64,000 nt of DNA from NCBI RefSeq assembly GCF_900215435.1, contig NZ_OCMY01000001.1:1302001-1366000 (forward strand), written 5' to 3'. The notes below the pieces were generated by a model. It ran no database searches and had not been told where the DNA came from. It saw only the letters and a program-made list of their open reading frames with translations. Below, piece after piece: positions 40,621-48,805 of this stretch. This DNA comes from Candidatus Pantoea floridensis. GTDB lineage: Bacteria; Pseudomonadota; Gammaproteobacteria; Enterobacterales; Enterobacteriaceae. Numbering within the stretch: position 1 is the first letter of the stretch; each line of letters begins with the position of its first letter. A program made the translations under genes and the position numbers.

Positions 40621-40694
40621 AATTTTTCCAATTAAATCGTCATCGTAGCGATAAATCAGCACGCAATGGTCGCGTTGATTTGGCGATATACTCG

Positions 40695-40723
40695 AGATGG
40701 CGGTAGAATGAACCGTTTTCAAT
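40695..40723 (-). promoter_or_regulatory. Sigma-32 (heat-shock) promoter candidate for rlmE-ftsH
   Basis: On the minus strand ATTGAAA is separated by 14 bp from CGCCATCT, close to the sigma-32 consensus CTTGAAA / CCCCATNT. It lies 75 bp upstream of rlmE, whose E. coli counterpart is a known heat-shock operon with ftsH. Confidence 0.7.
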
Positions 40724-40745
40724 CCCTGAGTAAGCAAAAAATACG

Positions 40746-41039
40746 ATGAATCTGAGTACCAAACAAAAACAGCACCTGAAAGGCCTTGCCCATCCGCTTA
40801 AGCCGGTTGTCATGCTGGGCGGTAATGGCCTTACTGAAGGCGTGCTCGCCGAAATCGAACTGGCGCTCGAGCATCACGAATTGATCAAGGTAAAAATTGC
40901 CTCGGAAGATCGTGAAACCAAGCAGCTGATCGTTGACGCTATCGTGCGTGAAACAAAAGCAGGCAACGTACAGGTCATCGGCAACACGCTGGTGCTGTAT
41001 CGCCCTGCAAAAGAGCGCAAAATTACTCTTCCGCGTTAA
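40746..41039 (+). CDS. yhbY: Ribosome assembly RNA-binding protein YhbY
   Basis: A 97-residue CRS1-YhbY (CRM) domain protein associated with pre-50S particles. The GxxG loop appears as [20 protein letters not shown] (residues 23-42). It is divergent from rlmE and shares a hairpin terminator with greA. Confidence 0.96.
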   Translation: MNLSTKQKQHLKGLAHPLKPVVMLGGNGLTEGVLAEIELALEHHELIKVKIASEDRETKQLIVDAIVRETKAGNVQVIGNTLVLYRPAKERKITLPR

Positions 41040-41094
41040 TCATGCCCTTAAAGGCGGCGACGGGCAAAGAAAGTGCCACGCTCCTGCATGTGAT

Positions 41095-41117
41095 AAAAGG
41101 CCGCAATGCGGCCTTTT
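41095..41117. terminator. Bidirectional terminator between yhbY and greA
   Basis: AAAAGGCCGC and GCGGCCTTTT pair around AAT. The flanking A and T runs allow termination from both convergent genes. Confidence 0.88.
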
Positions 41118-41165
41118 TCCTTTCTTTACAAAATGCAGCGACATATTGCAAAGCGTAGCAATAGC

Positions 41166-41642
41166 TTAAAGGTATTCCACCTTTAGCACTTCATATTCCA
41201 CATCCCCGCCGGGGGTTTTCACAATCGCTACGTCGTCCGCTGATTTACCCACCAACCCACGCGCCATCGGTGAATTCACTGAAATCAGGTTCTGTTTAAA
41301 ATCAGCTTCATCGTCACCCACAATGCGGTAGGTGAACTCTTCATCCGTATCCACATTCAGGATGGTTACGGTAGCGCCAAAAATCACGCGACCGGTTTTT
41401 GGCATGGCGGTCACATCAATGACCTGCGCATTAGAGAGTTTGGCTTCAATCTCTTGAATACGCCCCTCGCAGAAACCCTGTTCTTCGCGAGCCGCATGGT
41501 ATTCGGCATTCTCTTTCAAATCGCCGTGCTCACGGGCTGTGGCGATGGAGGCGATAATGCGCGGACGCTTCACGGATTTCAGTTCGTTCAGCTCTTCGCG
41601 CAGCTTCTCAGCGCCTTTCAACGTCATCGGAATCTGATTCAT
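41166..41642 (-). CDS. greA: Transcript cleavage factor GreA
   Basis: Rescues backtracked RNA polymerase by stimulating transcript cleavage. The 158 residues comprise an N-terminal coiled coil ([20 protein letters not shown], with acidic tip residues nearby in [20 protein letters not shown]) and a C-terminal globular domain. AGGAGC precedes the ATG. It is divergent from dacB. Confidence 0.98.
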   Translation of the reverse strand: MNQIPMTLKGAEKLREELNELKSVKRPRIIASIATAREHGDLKENAEYHAAREEQGFCEGRIQEIEAKLSNAQVIDVTAMPKTGRVIFGATVTILNVDTDEEFTYRIVGDDEADFKQNLISVNSPMARGLVGKSADDVAIVKTPGGDVEYEVLKVEYL

Positions 41643-41744
41643 TTTGGCTCCTCGTCATCTATCCTGGTTAACGGCGTCATCCTGACCGGTGACAGCAGAA
41701 AACAGCTTCTGCGGCGCGTTACCTCTTTTCACAAGCAAAAGAAG

Positions 41745-41772
41745 CCTGACCCGGAAAGCTTTCCGGGTCAGG
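41745..41772 (-). ncRNA. graL: GraL-type leader hairpin in the greA 5' region
   Basis: A perfect 14-bp inverted repeat, CCTGACCCGGAAAG and its complement, lies about 100 bp upstream of greA; on the minus strand CTTCTTTT follows. In E. coli the greA leader gives short terminated RNAs called GraL. Place and hairpin fit, but transcript ends are unknown, so only the hairpin is annotated. Confidence 0.6.
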
Positions 41773-41888
41773 TTCGGTTTTGCATTTTGATACGTATTTT
41801 ACCCCAGAGTTCCCTGTGGGTCATCGTTTACTTTGCACCGTCTGGGGACGTAGTATTGACGCCTTCACCCGTCAGTTACCGCGAGATT

Positions 41889-43322
41889 ATGCGATTTTCA
41901 CGACTTGTTACCGGATTAACCTGTGCGTTTATGCTGCAGGCACAAGCAGCTCCCGTTGAAGAATACATGCAGTATTTGCCAGACGGCGCAAACCTGGCGC
42001 TGATGGTACAAAAAGTGGGCGCATCAACCCCGATAATCGATTATCACGGCAAACAGATGGCATTACCGGCCAGCACCATGAAGGTGGTGACGGCGCTGGC
42101 GGCCCTGCTGGAACTCGGTCCCGACTTCCGTTTCCAAACCACCATGGAAACTAAAGGCGCGGTTAACGATGGCACGCTCAATGGCGATCTGGTCGCACGT
42201 TTTGGCGGCGATCCGACGTTAAGTCGCCAGGATCTGCGCAATATGGTTGCTGCGCTAAAAAAGCAGGGCATCACCCACATCAAGGGCAATCTGGTGATCG
42301 ACACCTCGGTGTTCGCGAGCCACGATATGGCCCCAGGCTGGCCGTGGAACGATCTGACACAGTGCTTTAGTGCACCGCCGGGTGCTGCCATTGTCGATAA
42401 AAACTGTTTCTCAGTTTCGCTCTATAGCGCCACTACGCCGGGCGAGAATGCCTTTGTGCGCATCGCTTCGTATTACCCAGCGCACATGTTCAGTCAGGTG
42501 CGCACCATCGGCCGTAACAGCGGTGACGGACAATATTGCGAGCTGGATGTGGTGCCCGGCGAACTTAATCGCTACACACTAACCGGCTGCATGCGTCAAC
42601 GTGCTGAACCGCTGCCGCTGGCGTTTGCCGTGCAGGATGGCGCCGCGTGGGCCGGTGAGATCCTCAAAGCCGAGCTGCGCGCTGCCGATATCGATTACAG
42701 CGGCCATTTAGTGCGTCAATCACAAGTGACCTCACCGGGCAGCGTGCTGGCGTCAACGCAATCGGCGCCGCTGCATACACTGCTGCACACCATGCTGAAA
42801 AAGTCGGACAACATGATTGCCGATACCGTATTCCGCACCATCGGCCATCACTACTTCAACGTGCCGGGTACATTCCGCGCGGGCTCAGATGCCGTACGCC
42901 GAATCCTGCGGGAAAAAGCCGGCGTTGATCTCGGCAACAGCATTCAGGTTGATGGTTCCGGACTGTCGCGTCATGACCTGATCGCGCCAGATACCATGAT
43001 GCAAGTGCTGCAATACATTGCGAAGAACGATTCGACGCTGAATTATATTTCGATGCTGCCGCTGGCGGGTTATGACGGCACCCTGCAATATCGCGGCGGT
43101 CTGCATGAAGCAGGACTGGATGGTAAAGTGTCGGCAAAAACCGGTTCACTGCAGGGCGTCTATAATCTGGCTGGATTCATTACCACCTCAAGCGGTGCGC
43201 GCGTGGCGTTTGTCCAATACCTCTCCGGCTATGCGGTTCCGCCGGAAGATCAGAAAACGCGCCGTATTCCATTGGTACGTTTTGAGAGTCGCCTCTACTC
43301 GGATATCAACAAAAATAACTGA
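41889..43322 (+). CDS. dacB: D-alanyl-D-alanine carboxypeptidase/endopeptidase (PBP4)
   Basis: Periplasmic class C low-molecular-mass penicillin-binding protein that trims and splits peptidoglycan cross-links. The start at ATG 41889 gives the signal peptide MRFSRLVTGLTCAFMLQAQA and 477 residues, as in E. coli. The motifs are SxxK in PASTMKVV (near residue 62), SxN in KKSDNMIAD and KTG in SAKTGSLQG (near residue 418). Its TGA shares its last base with the pmrA ATG. Confidence 0.97.
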   Translation: MRFSRLVTGLTCAFMLQAQAAPVEEYMQYLPDGANLALMVQKVGASTPIIDYHGKQMALPASTMKVVTALAALLELGPDFRFQTTMETKGAVNDGTLNGDLVARFGGDPTLSRQDLRNMVAALKKQGITHIKGNLVIDTSVFASHDMAPGWPWNDLTQCFSAPPGAAIVDKNCFSVSLYSATTPGENAFVRIASYYPAHMFSQVRTIGRNSGDGQYCELDVVPGELNRYTLTGCMRQRAEPLPLAFAVQDGAAWAGEILKAELRAADIDYSGHLVRQSQVTSPGSVLASTQSAPLHTLLHTMLKKSDNMIADTVFRTIGHHYFNVPGTFRAGSDAVRRILREKAGVDLGNSIQVDGSGLSRHDLIAPDTMMQVLQYIAKNDSTLNYISMLPLAGYDGTLQYRGGLHEAGLDGKVSAKTGSLQGVYNLAGFITTSSGARVAFVQYLSGYAVPPEDQKTRRIPLVRFESRLYSDINKNN

Positions 43323-43984
43323 TGAAACTGCTCATTGTCGAAGATGATACGCTGCTGCAGTCGGGCCTGGCGCAAGCGCTCAGCGCGCAAGGTTACGCCA
43401 TCGACTGCGCCAGTACAGCTGCCGAAAGTAATGCACTGCTGCGCAGCGGTCAGTACAGCCTGATCGTGCTCGATCTTGGCTTACCGGATCGCGATGGCGC
43501 TTCCTTGCTACGCCAGTGGCGCCGCGACGGCATCGCGGTACCCGTGCTGATCCTCACGGCGCGCGATGCGCTGGAGGATCGCGTGGAGGGCCTGGATGCC
43601 GGCGCCGATGATTATCTGGTGAAGCCGTTTGCGCTGGTTGAGTTACAGGCCCGCGTAAGGGCATTAATTCGCCGCTATCAGGGCCACAGCGATAACCTGC
43701 TGCAACAGGGCGATCTGACGCTGAATCTCAGTTCGCAGCAGGTTCTGCTGGAAAATCTTCCGCTGGAGATCACGCCCAAAGAGTTCGCACTGCTGACGCG
43801 CTTACTGATGCGAGTGGGACAAAACGTCCACCGCGAAACGCTGCAGCAAGATCTCTACAGCTGGAATGATGATCCCGGCTCCAACACCCTCGAAGTTCAC
43901 ATTCACAATCTGCGTCGCAAGCTCGGGAAAGATCGCATCAAAACCGTGCGCGGCGTAGGTTACCGCCTGGAAATCCGCGAATGA
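43322..43984 (+). CDS. pmrA: Response regulator PmrA/BasR
   Basis: OmpR-family regulator of 220 residues. The receiver has the acidic pair EDD and phospho-acceptor Asp in IVLDLGLPD (near residue 51), Thr in LILTAR and Lys in LVKPF. The winged helix contains HIHNLRRKLGKDRIKTVRGVGY. It resembles BasR (PmrA) more than QseB. PmrA activates lipid A modification genes; in soft-rot enterobacteria the orthologue (PehR) also controls a polygalacturonase. It overlaps dacB and pmrB. Confidence 0.9.
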   Translation: MKLLIVEDDTLLQSGLAQALSAQGYAIDCASTAAESNALLRSGQYSLIVLDLGLPDRDGASLLRQWRRDGIAVPVLILTARDALEDRVEGLDAGADDYLVKPFALVELQARVRALIRRYQGHSDNLLQQGDLTLNLSSQQVLLENLPLEITPKEFALLTRLLMRVGQNVHRETLQQDLYSWNDDPGSNTLEVHIHNLRRKLGKDRIKTVRGVGYRLEIRE

Positions 43985-45042
43985 ACAGCATGCGTCAGCG
44001 GTTATTAATCATGCTGGCGCTGATCCTCCTCACCTGTCAGGTGATGAGCGCCATCTGGCTGTGGCATGAAAGCCGCGAACAAATCAGCTTTTTAGTTAAC
44101 GAAACCCTTTCCGCACAAGCGCGTAACGATCGCGTGGAAAATGAGATTCGCGAAGCCATTGCGTCGCTGCTACTGCCCTCTTTAGTGATGGTAGGCCTTA
44201 CTCTGCTGCTGTCATTTTGGGCGATTAACTGGATCATTCGCCCGCTCAAGTCGCTACAAGACAGTCTCGCGCATCGCTCGGCGGATAATCTCTCTCCTTT
44301 ACCGATCTATTCAGAAATGGATGAGATTGTGGCGGTAACGTCGTCGATTAACCAACTCTTTTCGCGCCTGGATCACACGCTGCAGCAGGAACGATTATTC
44401 ACCGCCGATGCGGCGCACGAGCTGCGTACGCCGCTGGCAGGATTGCGGCTGCACCTTGAGCTCCTGCATCAGCAGAACGTGCCGCAAAGCGAGATGCTGA
44501 TTGAACGTATCGATCAGCTGATGCACACCGTAGAACAGCTGCTCATGCTGTCACGCGCCGGACAGGCATTGGCAGGGGGTCACTATCAGCAGGTACTATG
44601 GCAAAAAGAGATCATGCACCCGCTGCGGCCGGAAATGGCCGAACTTTACCACCAGCGGCAGCAAATCCTGCATTGGCCACAGAGCGATGATCTACAGCAG
44701 CAAGGGGAACCGATGCTGCTGCGCCTGATGCTACGTAATTTGCTGGAAAACGCCTCACGTTACAGCCCGGAAGGTAGCGAAGTGACGGTAAAAATGCGGC
44801 AGGACAAGCAGCAGGTGATTATCGAAGTGTGGGATCAGGGGCCCGGTATTGATGCGACGGCCGCAGAAGAGCTGACGCAGGCGTTTCGTCGTCGCGATCA
44901 GCGTTACGGCGGTAGCGGGCTTGGTCTTAATATTGTGCTGCGTATCGTGCAGATGCACCGCGGCAGATTGGAACTGATTAATCGTGAGGATAGCAGCGGA
45001 CTGATTGCCCGCTGCTATTTGCCATTGCAACTGATTGGCTGA
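43981..45042 (+). CDS. pmrB: Sensor histidine kinase PmrB/BasS
   Basis: A 353-residue inner-membrane sensor kinase. A short periplasmic loop (about 28-60) between two membrane segments carries two ExxE motifs, ESRE (30-33) and EIRE (55-58), the arrangement reported to bind ferric iron in PmrB. HAMP follows, then the phosphorylated His in FTADAAHELRTPLAGLRLHL, the N box NLLENASRYSPEG and the G boxes DQGPGID and GGSGLGLNIV. Overlaps pmrA by 4 nt (ATGA). Confidence 0.9.
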   Translation: MNSMRQRLLIMLALILLTCQVMSAIWLWHESREQISFLVNETLSAQARNDRVENEIREAIASLLLPSLVMVGLTLLLSFWAINWIIRPLKSLQDSLAHRSADNLSPLPIYSEMDEIVAVTSSINQLFSRLDHTLQQERLFTADAAHELRTPLAGLRLHLELLHQQNVPQSEMLIERIDQLMHTVEQLLMLSRAGQALAGGHYQQVLWQKEIMHPLRPEMAELYHQRQQILHWPQSDDLQQQGEPMLLRLMLRNLLENASRYSPEGSEVTVKMRQDKQQVIIEVWDQGPGIDATAAEELTQAFRRRDQRYGGSGLGLNIVLRIVQMHRGRLELINREDSSGLIARCYLPLQLIG

Positions 45043-45048
45043 ACGCCA

Positions 45049-47319
45049 TCAGAAGTGGGTATTCAGACTCACATAATAAGTACGACCTGATTCATTGTAG
45101 GTATTCGCCCCCGCCCCATACAGATACGAGTTCGTCGTGGCATTGCCGGTGGTTTGCGCATTCCCTTCACGGTAGTGACGCTTATCGAACAGGTTATCGA
45201 TACCCAGCGTGACGCTGGCGTACTTATTGATATCGTAGGTGCCGCTCATGCCAATAATCGAATAAGGGCTCACCGTATCAGTGGCGCTACCGGTTGAGGT
45301 ATTGCCTTTGTAGTCATATTTCTTCGGCGTCTGGGTACCGTACCAGGTCAGCGTGGTCTGCAGCGACAGATCCTGCATTGCCTGCCAGCTCAGCGTCGAG
45401 TTTAGCGTGTACTCCGGAATCACCGATAAGCGATCGCCGGTCTCTTTGTTCTTACTTTGCAGCATATAAGTGAAGTTGTTGTTCCACGTTACGCTGTCCG
45501 AAAAGGGCACGTTGACGGTACCTTCTAGCCCTTCCACCACCGCTTTCGGTACATTTTCCCACTTATAGATATCGGTGGTGCCATTAGAGGCTTTGCCCAC
45601 TGGCGAGTAACCGGCTTCGATCTTGTTGCGGTAATCGTTGCGGAACCAGGTTAAACCGGCCTGATATCCTTCATGTTTCCACTCAAGACCAATCTCTTTG
45701 TTGATGCTGTTTTCCGCTTTGAGGTCGTTATTCCCCTGCAGATAACAAGCGCCGGTGCTGGCCGCGCAACCTTGGCCATTGCTGTACAGCAGATAGTTAG
45801 GGTTGGTCTGATACAGGCTCGGCGCTTTATACGCACGCCCTATCCCCATCTTCAGGGTGAAGTCATCCCCTAAACCTTGCGACAGGTTAAGCGACGGGCT
45901 CCAGTTGTTGCCAACTATCGAGTGATGGTCGAAACGCAGACTTGGCGTCAGCATGGTGCTGTCGGTCAACTCCATGTTGTCTTCAGCAAACAGTGAAAAA
46001 ATCTCTGCCTGTGAATACGGGCTGCGGCCAGTGTTATCGATGCCAGGCACCGCACCGTAGCTCGCTGCCTGGGTGTTAGAGGAGCCATCTTTCATGCGCT
46101 GCTGGTTCCATTCAGTACCCAGCGTCGCGGTTTGATTGAACAGCAGTTCAAACGGAATGCTCACTTCGCTATGCAGCAGCACATCGTCCAGCTGAATAGT
46201 GTTAAAACCGCTATTCGAGAAGATGCCTTCAGTGCCGCCCGCTAAACCTTCATTGATGCGCGAGTTGCGGGTCTTCTCATAACGCGCATAGGTATTGGTG
46301 CTGACGCCGTTATCCCATGCGCCCGTCCACTTCAGCGAGACATTTTGCCGATACAGGCGGTTAGTTTCATCACCGTACAGGCTTTTCACCAGCGCACTGG
46401 TGTTGGTGTTCTGCGTGTCGCCAGCATACAGGTTGCCCTGGCGGCTGTAGCCAGCCTGCCACTCCAGCGTTTGCATTGGCGCAAATGCCCAGCTCAGTAA
46501 CGCATTGATATCTTTATTCACCGAGCCTTCACGCCCGGCCGGATAACTGCCCGCGTATGAACCGGTGCGCGCCGCCGCATGCCCCTCGTTGATGTCATAG
46601 GCATCGGCCTGAGTTTTGGCTAAACCGCCGTACAAGCGGAAGTTGAAATCATCACCCAGCGGCCCTTCCAGACTGAAGTTAGTGCGTTTGGTAGCGCCTT
46701 CCGCTTTGTGTTCTGGCACGTTGTAATAGGTGTTCCAGGAACCGTGCCACTGCTGATCGGTCTGTTTTTTGGTGATGATATTCACCACGCCGCCCGCCGC
46801 GCCGTTGCCGTAACGCACTGCTGCCGGTCCGCGAATCACATCGATATGATCGATCATCTCCGGTGGCACCCAATTGGTATCACCGCGCGTATCACGCTCG
46901 CCACGCCAGCCAAGGCGCACCGAGTTACGGCTGGTAATCGGCATGCCATCCACCATGATCAGGGTGTTTTCCGGACCCATGCCGCGAATATCGATCTGGC
47001 GATTGTTACCGCGCTGGCCGCTGGTGGAGTTACCGGTGAGATTCACGCCCGGCATGGTACGGATGATCTCGGAGACATCGCGCGCAGGCGGGTGTTTTTT
47101 AATTTCGTCGGCGGTGATAGTTGAAACTCCTGGCGCCTGCAGATTTTGCTGCTGCGCGGTAACCATTAAGGTGCCGCCGTCCATGGATTGGGCGTCGGTA
47201 CTGCTTACTGAGGTATTGCTGGAAGAAGTGTCCGCTGCCCAGGCACCGCTGGAGAGCAGTGAGGCGCTGAGCCCCAGTTCAATCAGAATGGCTAATGATA
47301 ATCGTGAGTAATTTTTCAT
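45049..47319 (-). CDS. fepA: Ferric enterobactin outer-membrane receptor FepA
   Basis: TonB-dependent 22-strand beta-barrel that imports ferric enterobactin. The 756-residue precursor starts at ATG 47319 with a signal peptide ending ...LSSGAWAAD. The TonB box is TLMVTA, the plug begins QAPGVSTITADEIKKHP, and SGQRGNNRQIDIRGMGPENT is nearly identical to E. coli FepA. It ends in the barrel motif YYVSLNTHF. Divergent from fes across a Fur-box region. The order matches E. coli, but entD is not beside it. Confidence 0.98.
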   Translation of the reverse strand: MKNYSRLSLAILIELGLSASLLSSGAWAADTSSSNTSVSSTDAQSMDGGTLMVTAQQQNLQAPGVSTITADEIKKHPPARDVSEIIRTMPGVNLTGNSTSGQRGNNRQIDIRGMGPENTLIMVDGMPITSRNSVRLGWRGERDTRGDTNWVPPEMIDHIDVIRGPAAVRYGNGAAGGVVNIITKKQTDQQWHGSWNTYYNVPEHKAEGATKRTNFSLEGPLGDDFNFRLYGGLAKTQADAYDINEGHAAARTGSYAGSYPAGREGSVNKDINALLSWAFAPMQTLEWQAGYSRQGNLYAGDTQNTNTSALVKSLYGDETNRLYRQNVSLKWTGAWDNGVSTNTYARYEKTRNSRINEGLAGGTEGIFSNSGFNTIQLDDVLLHSEVSIPFELLFNQTATLGTEWNQQRMKDGSSNTQAASYGAVPGIDNTGRSPYSQAEIFSLFAEDNMELTDSTMLTPSLRFDHHSIVGNNWSPSLNLSQGLGDDFTLKMGIGRAYKAPSLYQTNPNYLLYSNGQGCAASTGACYLQGNNDLKAENSINKEIGLEWKHEGYQAGLTWFRNDYRNKIEAGYSPVGKASNGTTDIYKWENVPKAVVEGLEGTVNVPFSDSVTWNNNFTYMLQSKNKETGDRLSVIPEYTLNSTLSWQAMQDLSLQTTLTWYGTQTPKKYDYKGNTSTGSATDTVSPYSIIGMSGTYDINKYASVTLGIDNLFDKRHYREGNAQTTGNATTNSYLYGAGANTYNESGRTYYVSLNTHF

Positions 47320-47503
47320 TTTATGCGTTCCTGGATTGCCAGCAAAAACCCTGAGGCTTGCGTGGCGAGCCGGTGAGAAGATCCCTGTTCCTAACGCGCC
47401 CGGATCCAGCCCCTCCAACCCTTCCTTTGCATCACCTTGCCAAATGGAAAGAGTCAGGCGGAACGAGCGTGCTCTTTTTTGAGCGCAGCCACCCTATTGC
47501 AAA

Positions 47504-47518
47504 TGCAAATTATTATCA
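47504..47518. promoter_or_regulatory. Fur box between fepA and fes
   Basis: TGCAAATTATTATCA is the complement of TGATAATAATTTGCA, matching 12 of 14 fixed positions of the 7-1-7 Fur inverted repeat. It lies in the divergent gap, as in E. coli, where Fur represses both fepA and fes-entF under iron-replete conditions. Confidence 0.75.
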
Positions 47519-47575
47519 ATAGTATTATTCATCAAACTTATCTCCCTCTCCGCGTAAACACCGACTGGCAGCCCT

Positions 47576-48805
47576 ATGACCTGGCGAAATGATGTAACCG
47601 GCAGCGCAGCCTGGTGGCAGGCGCAACAATCCCAAGGCATTCCCCGTATTGAGTTAGCCGATGATGGCCACTGTCGGGTCACTTTCTTCTGGCGCGACCC
47701 GCAAGGTGACGAGACTCAATCCTCCATCCAGCGCGTGTGGATCAACATTACGGGTGTCACCGATCACCACCAGCGTCGCCCACCGCAATCGTTGATGCGT
47801 GTGGCAGGAACCAACGTGTGGTACTGGCAAACCGAGCTTCCCGCCAACTGGCGCGGTAGTTATTGTTTGATGCCCGATGAGCAGGCCACCGACTTCACGG
47901 GCGTGGCCGACATGCATGCGTTGCGCAGCTGGTGGCGCGATAAATTTCCCACGGCGCAGGCCGATCCGCTGAACAACTTGCGTAGCTGGTCGGGCGGACG
48001 CGGCATGGGCGTATCACCGCTGCATCTCCCACAGGCACCGGATCAACAGGTGTGGCAGGCGCTGGATAACGGCACGGCACCCACCCTAAAACTGCAGCAG
48101 CTGCAATGGGATAGCGCGCTATTAGGCAACAGCCGCCCCGTGTGGATTTACACCACCGGCGATGCGACTCCTGAGCAGCGTCCACTGGCGATCTTGCTTG
48201 ATGGCCAGTTCTGGGCGCACAGCATGCCGATTGCCGGGCCGCTACAGCAGCTCACCGATAACGGCGCGTTGCCGCCCGCGGTGTATCTGTTTATCGACAT
48301 CATCGATCGCGATCACCGCAGCCGGGAGTTGCCGTGCAACCCGCAATTCTGGCAAGCCATCCAGCAAGAACTGTTGCCGCAGGTGGCACACTCAGTGCCT
48401 TATCGCCAACAGGCGGCAAGCACCATTGTGGCCGGACAAAGTTTTGGCGGCCTCGCGTCGGTATTCGCCGCGCTGCACTGGCCGGAAACCTTTGGTAATG
48501 CGCTCAGCCTTTCCGGCTCCTTCTGGTGGCCAGAGCGCGGCAACCCACACGGCTGGTTGCTGCAAGAACTCGATCGCGGCCTTGCACCGCGCCAACCGCT
48601 GCGCTTCTGGCTGGAAGCAGGCAAGCGCGAAGGCTTAATTCTGCAAGCTAATCAACAGCTACAACAGCAACTTCACGCCGCCGGTTATCAGGTGCATTAC
48701 CAGCCGGTGGAAGGCGGCCACGATGCGCTCTGCTGGCGCGGTGGCCTGCTAAGTGGCTTACAAGCCCTGTTGAACCAACCGGAGCATCCATGTCCGAATC
48801 TCTGA
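47576..48805 (+). CDS. fes: Enterochelin esterase
   Basis: Cytoplasmic alpha/beta-hydrolase cleaving ferric enterobactin to release iron. The 409-residue protein shows FFWRDPQGDET, the nucleophile elbow VVAGQSFGGLAS (Ser near residue 289) and the His in GGHDALCWRGGL. The ribosome site is weak before ATG 47576. Its end overlaps entF by 16 bp, leaving no room for ybdZ. Confidence 0.96.
   Translation: MTWRNDVTGSAAWWQAQQSQGIPRIELADDGHCRVTFFWRDPQGDETQSSIQRVWINITGVTDHHQRRPPQSLMRVAGTNVWYWQTELPANWRGSYCLMPDEQATDFTGVADMHALRSWWRDKFPTAQADPLNNLRSWSGGRGMGVSPLHLPQAPDQQVWQALDNGTAPTLKLQQLQWDSALLGNSRPVWIYTTGDATPEQRPLAILLDGQFWAHSMPIAGPLQQLTDNGALPPAVYLFIDIIDRDHRSRELPCNPQFWQAIQQELLPQVAHSVPYRQQAASTIVAGQSFGGLASVFAALHWPETFGNALSLSGSFWWPERGNPHGWLLQELDRGLAPRQPLRFWLEAGKREGLILQANQQLQQQLHAAGYQVHYQPVEGGHDALCWRGGLLSGLQALLNQPEHPCPNL

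Noticed and set aside
42856..43149. Minus-strand frames opposite dacB
   Set aside because: They are short, without homology, and overlap the PBP4 coding region, which keeps all catalytic motifs.
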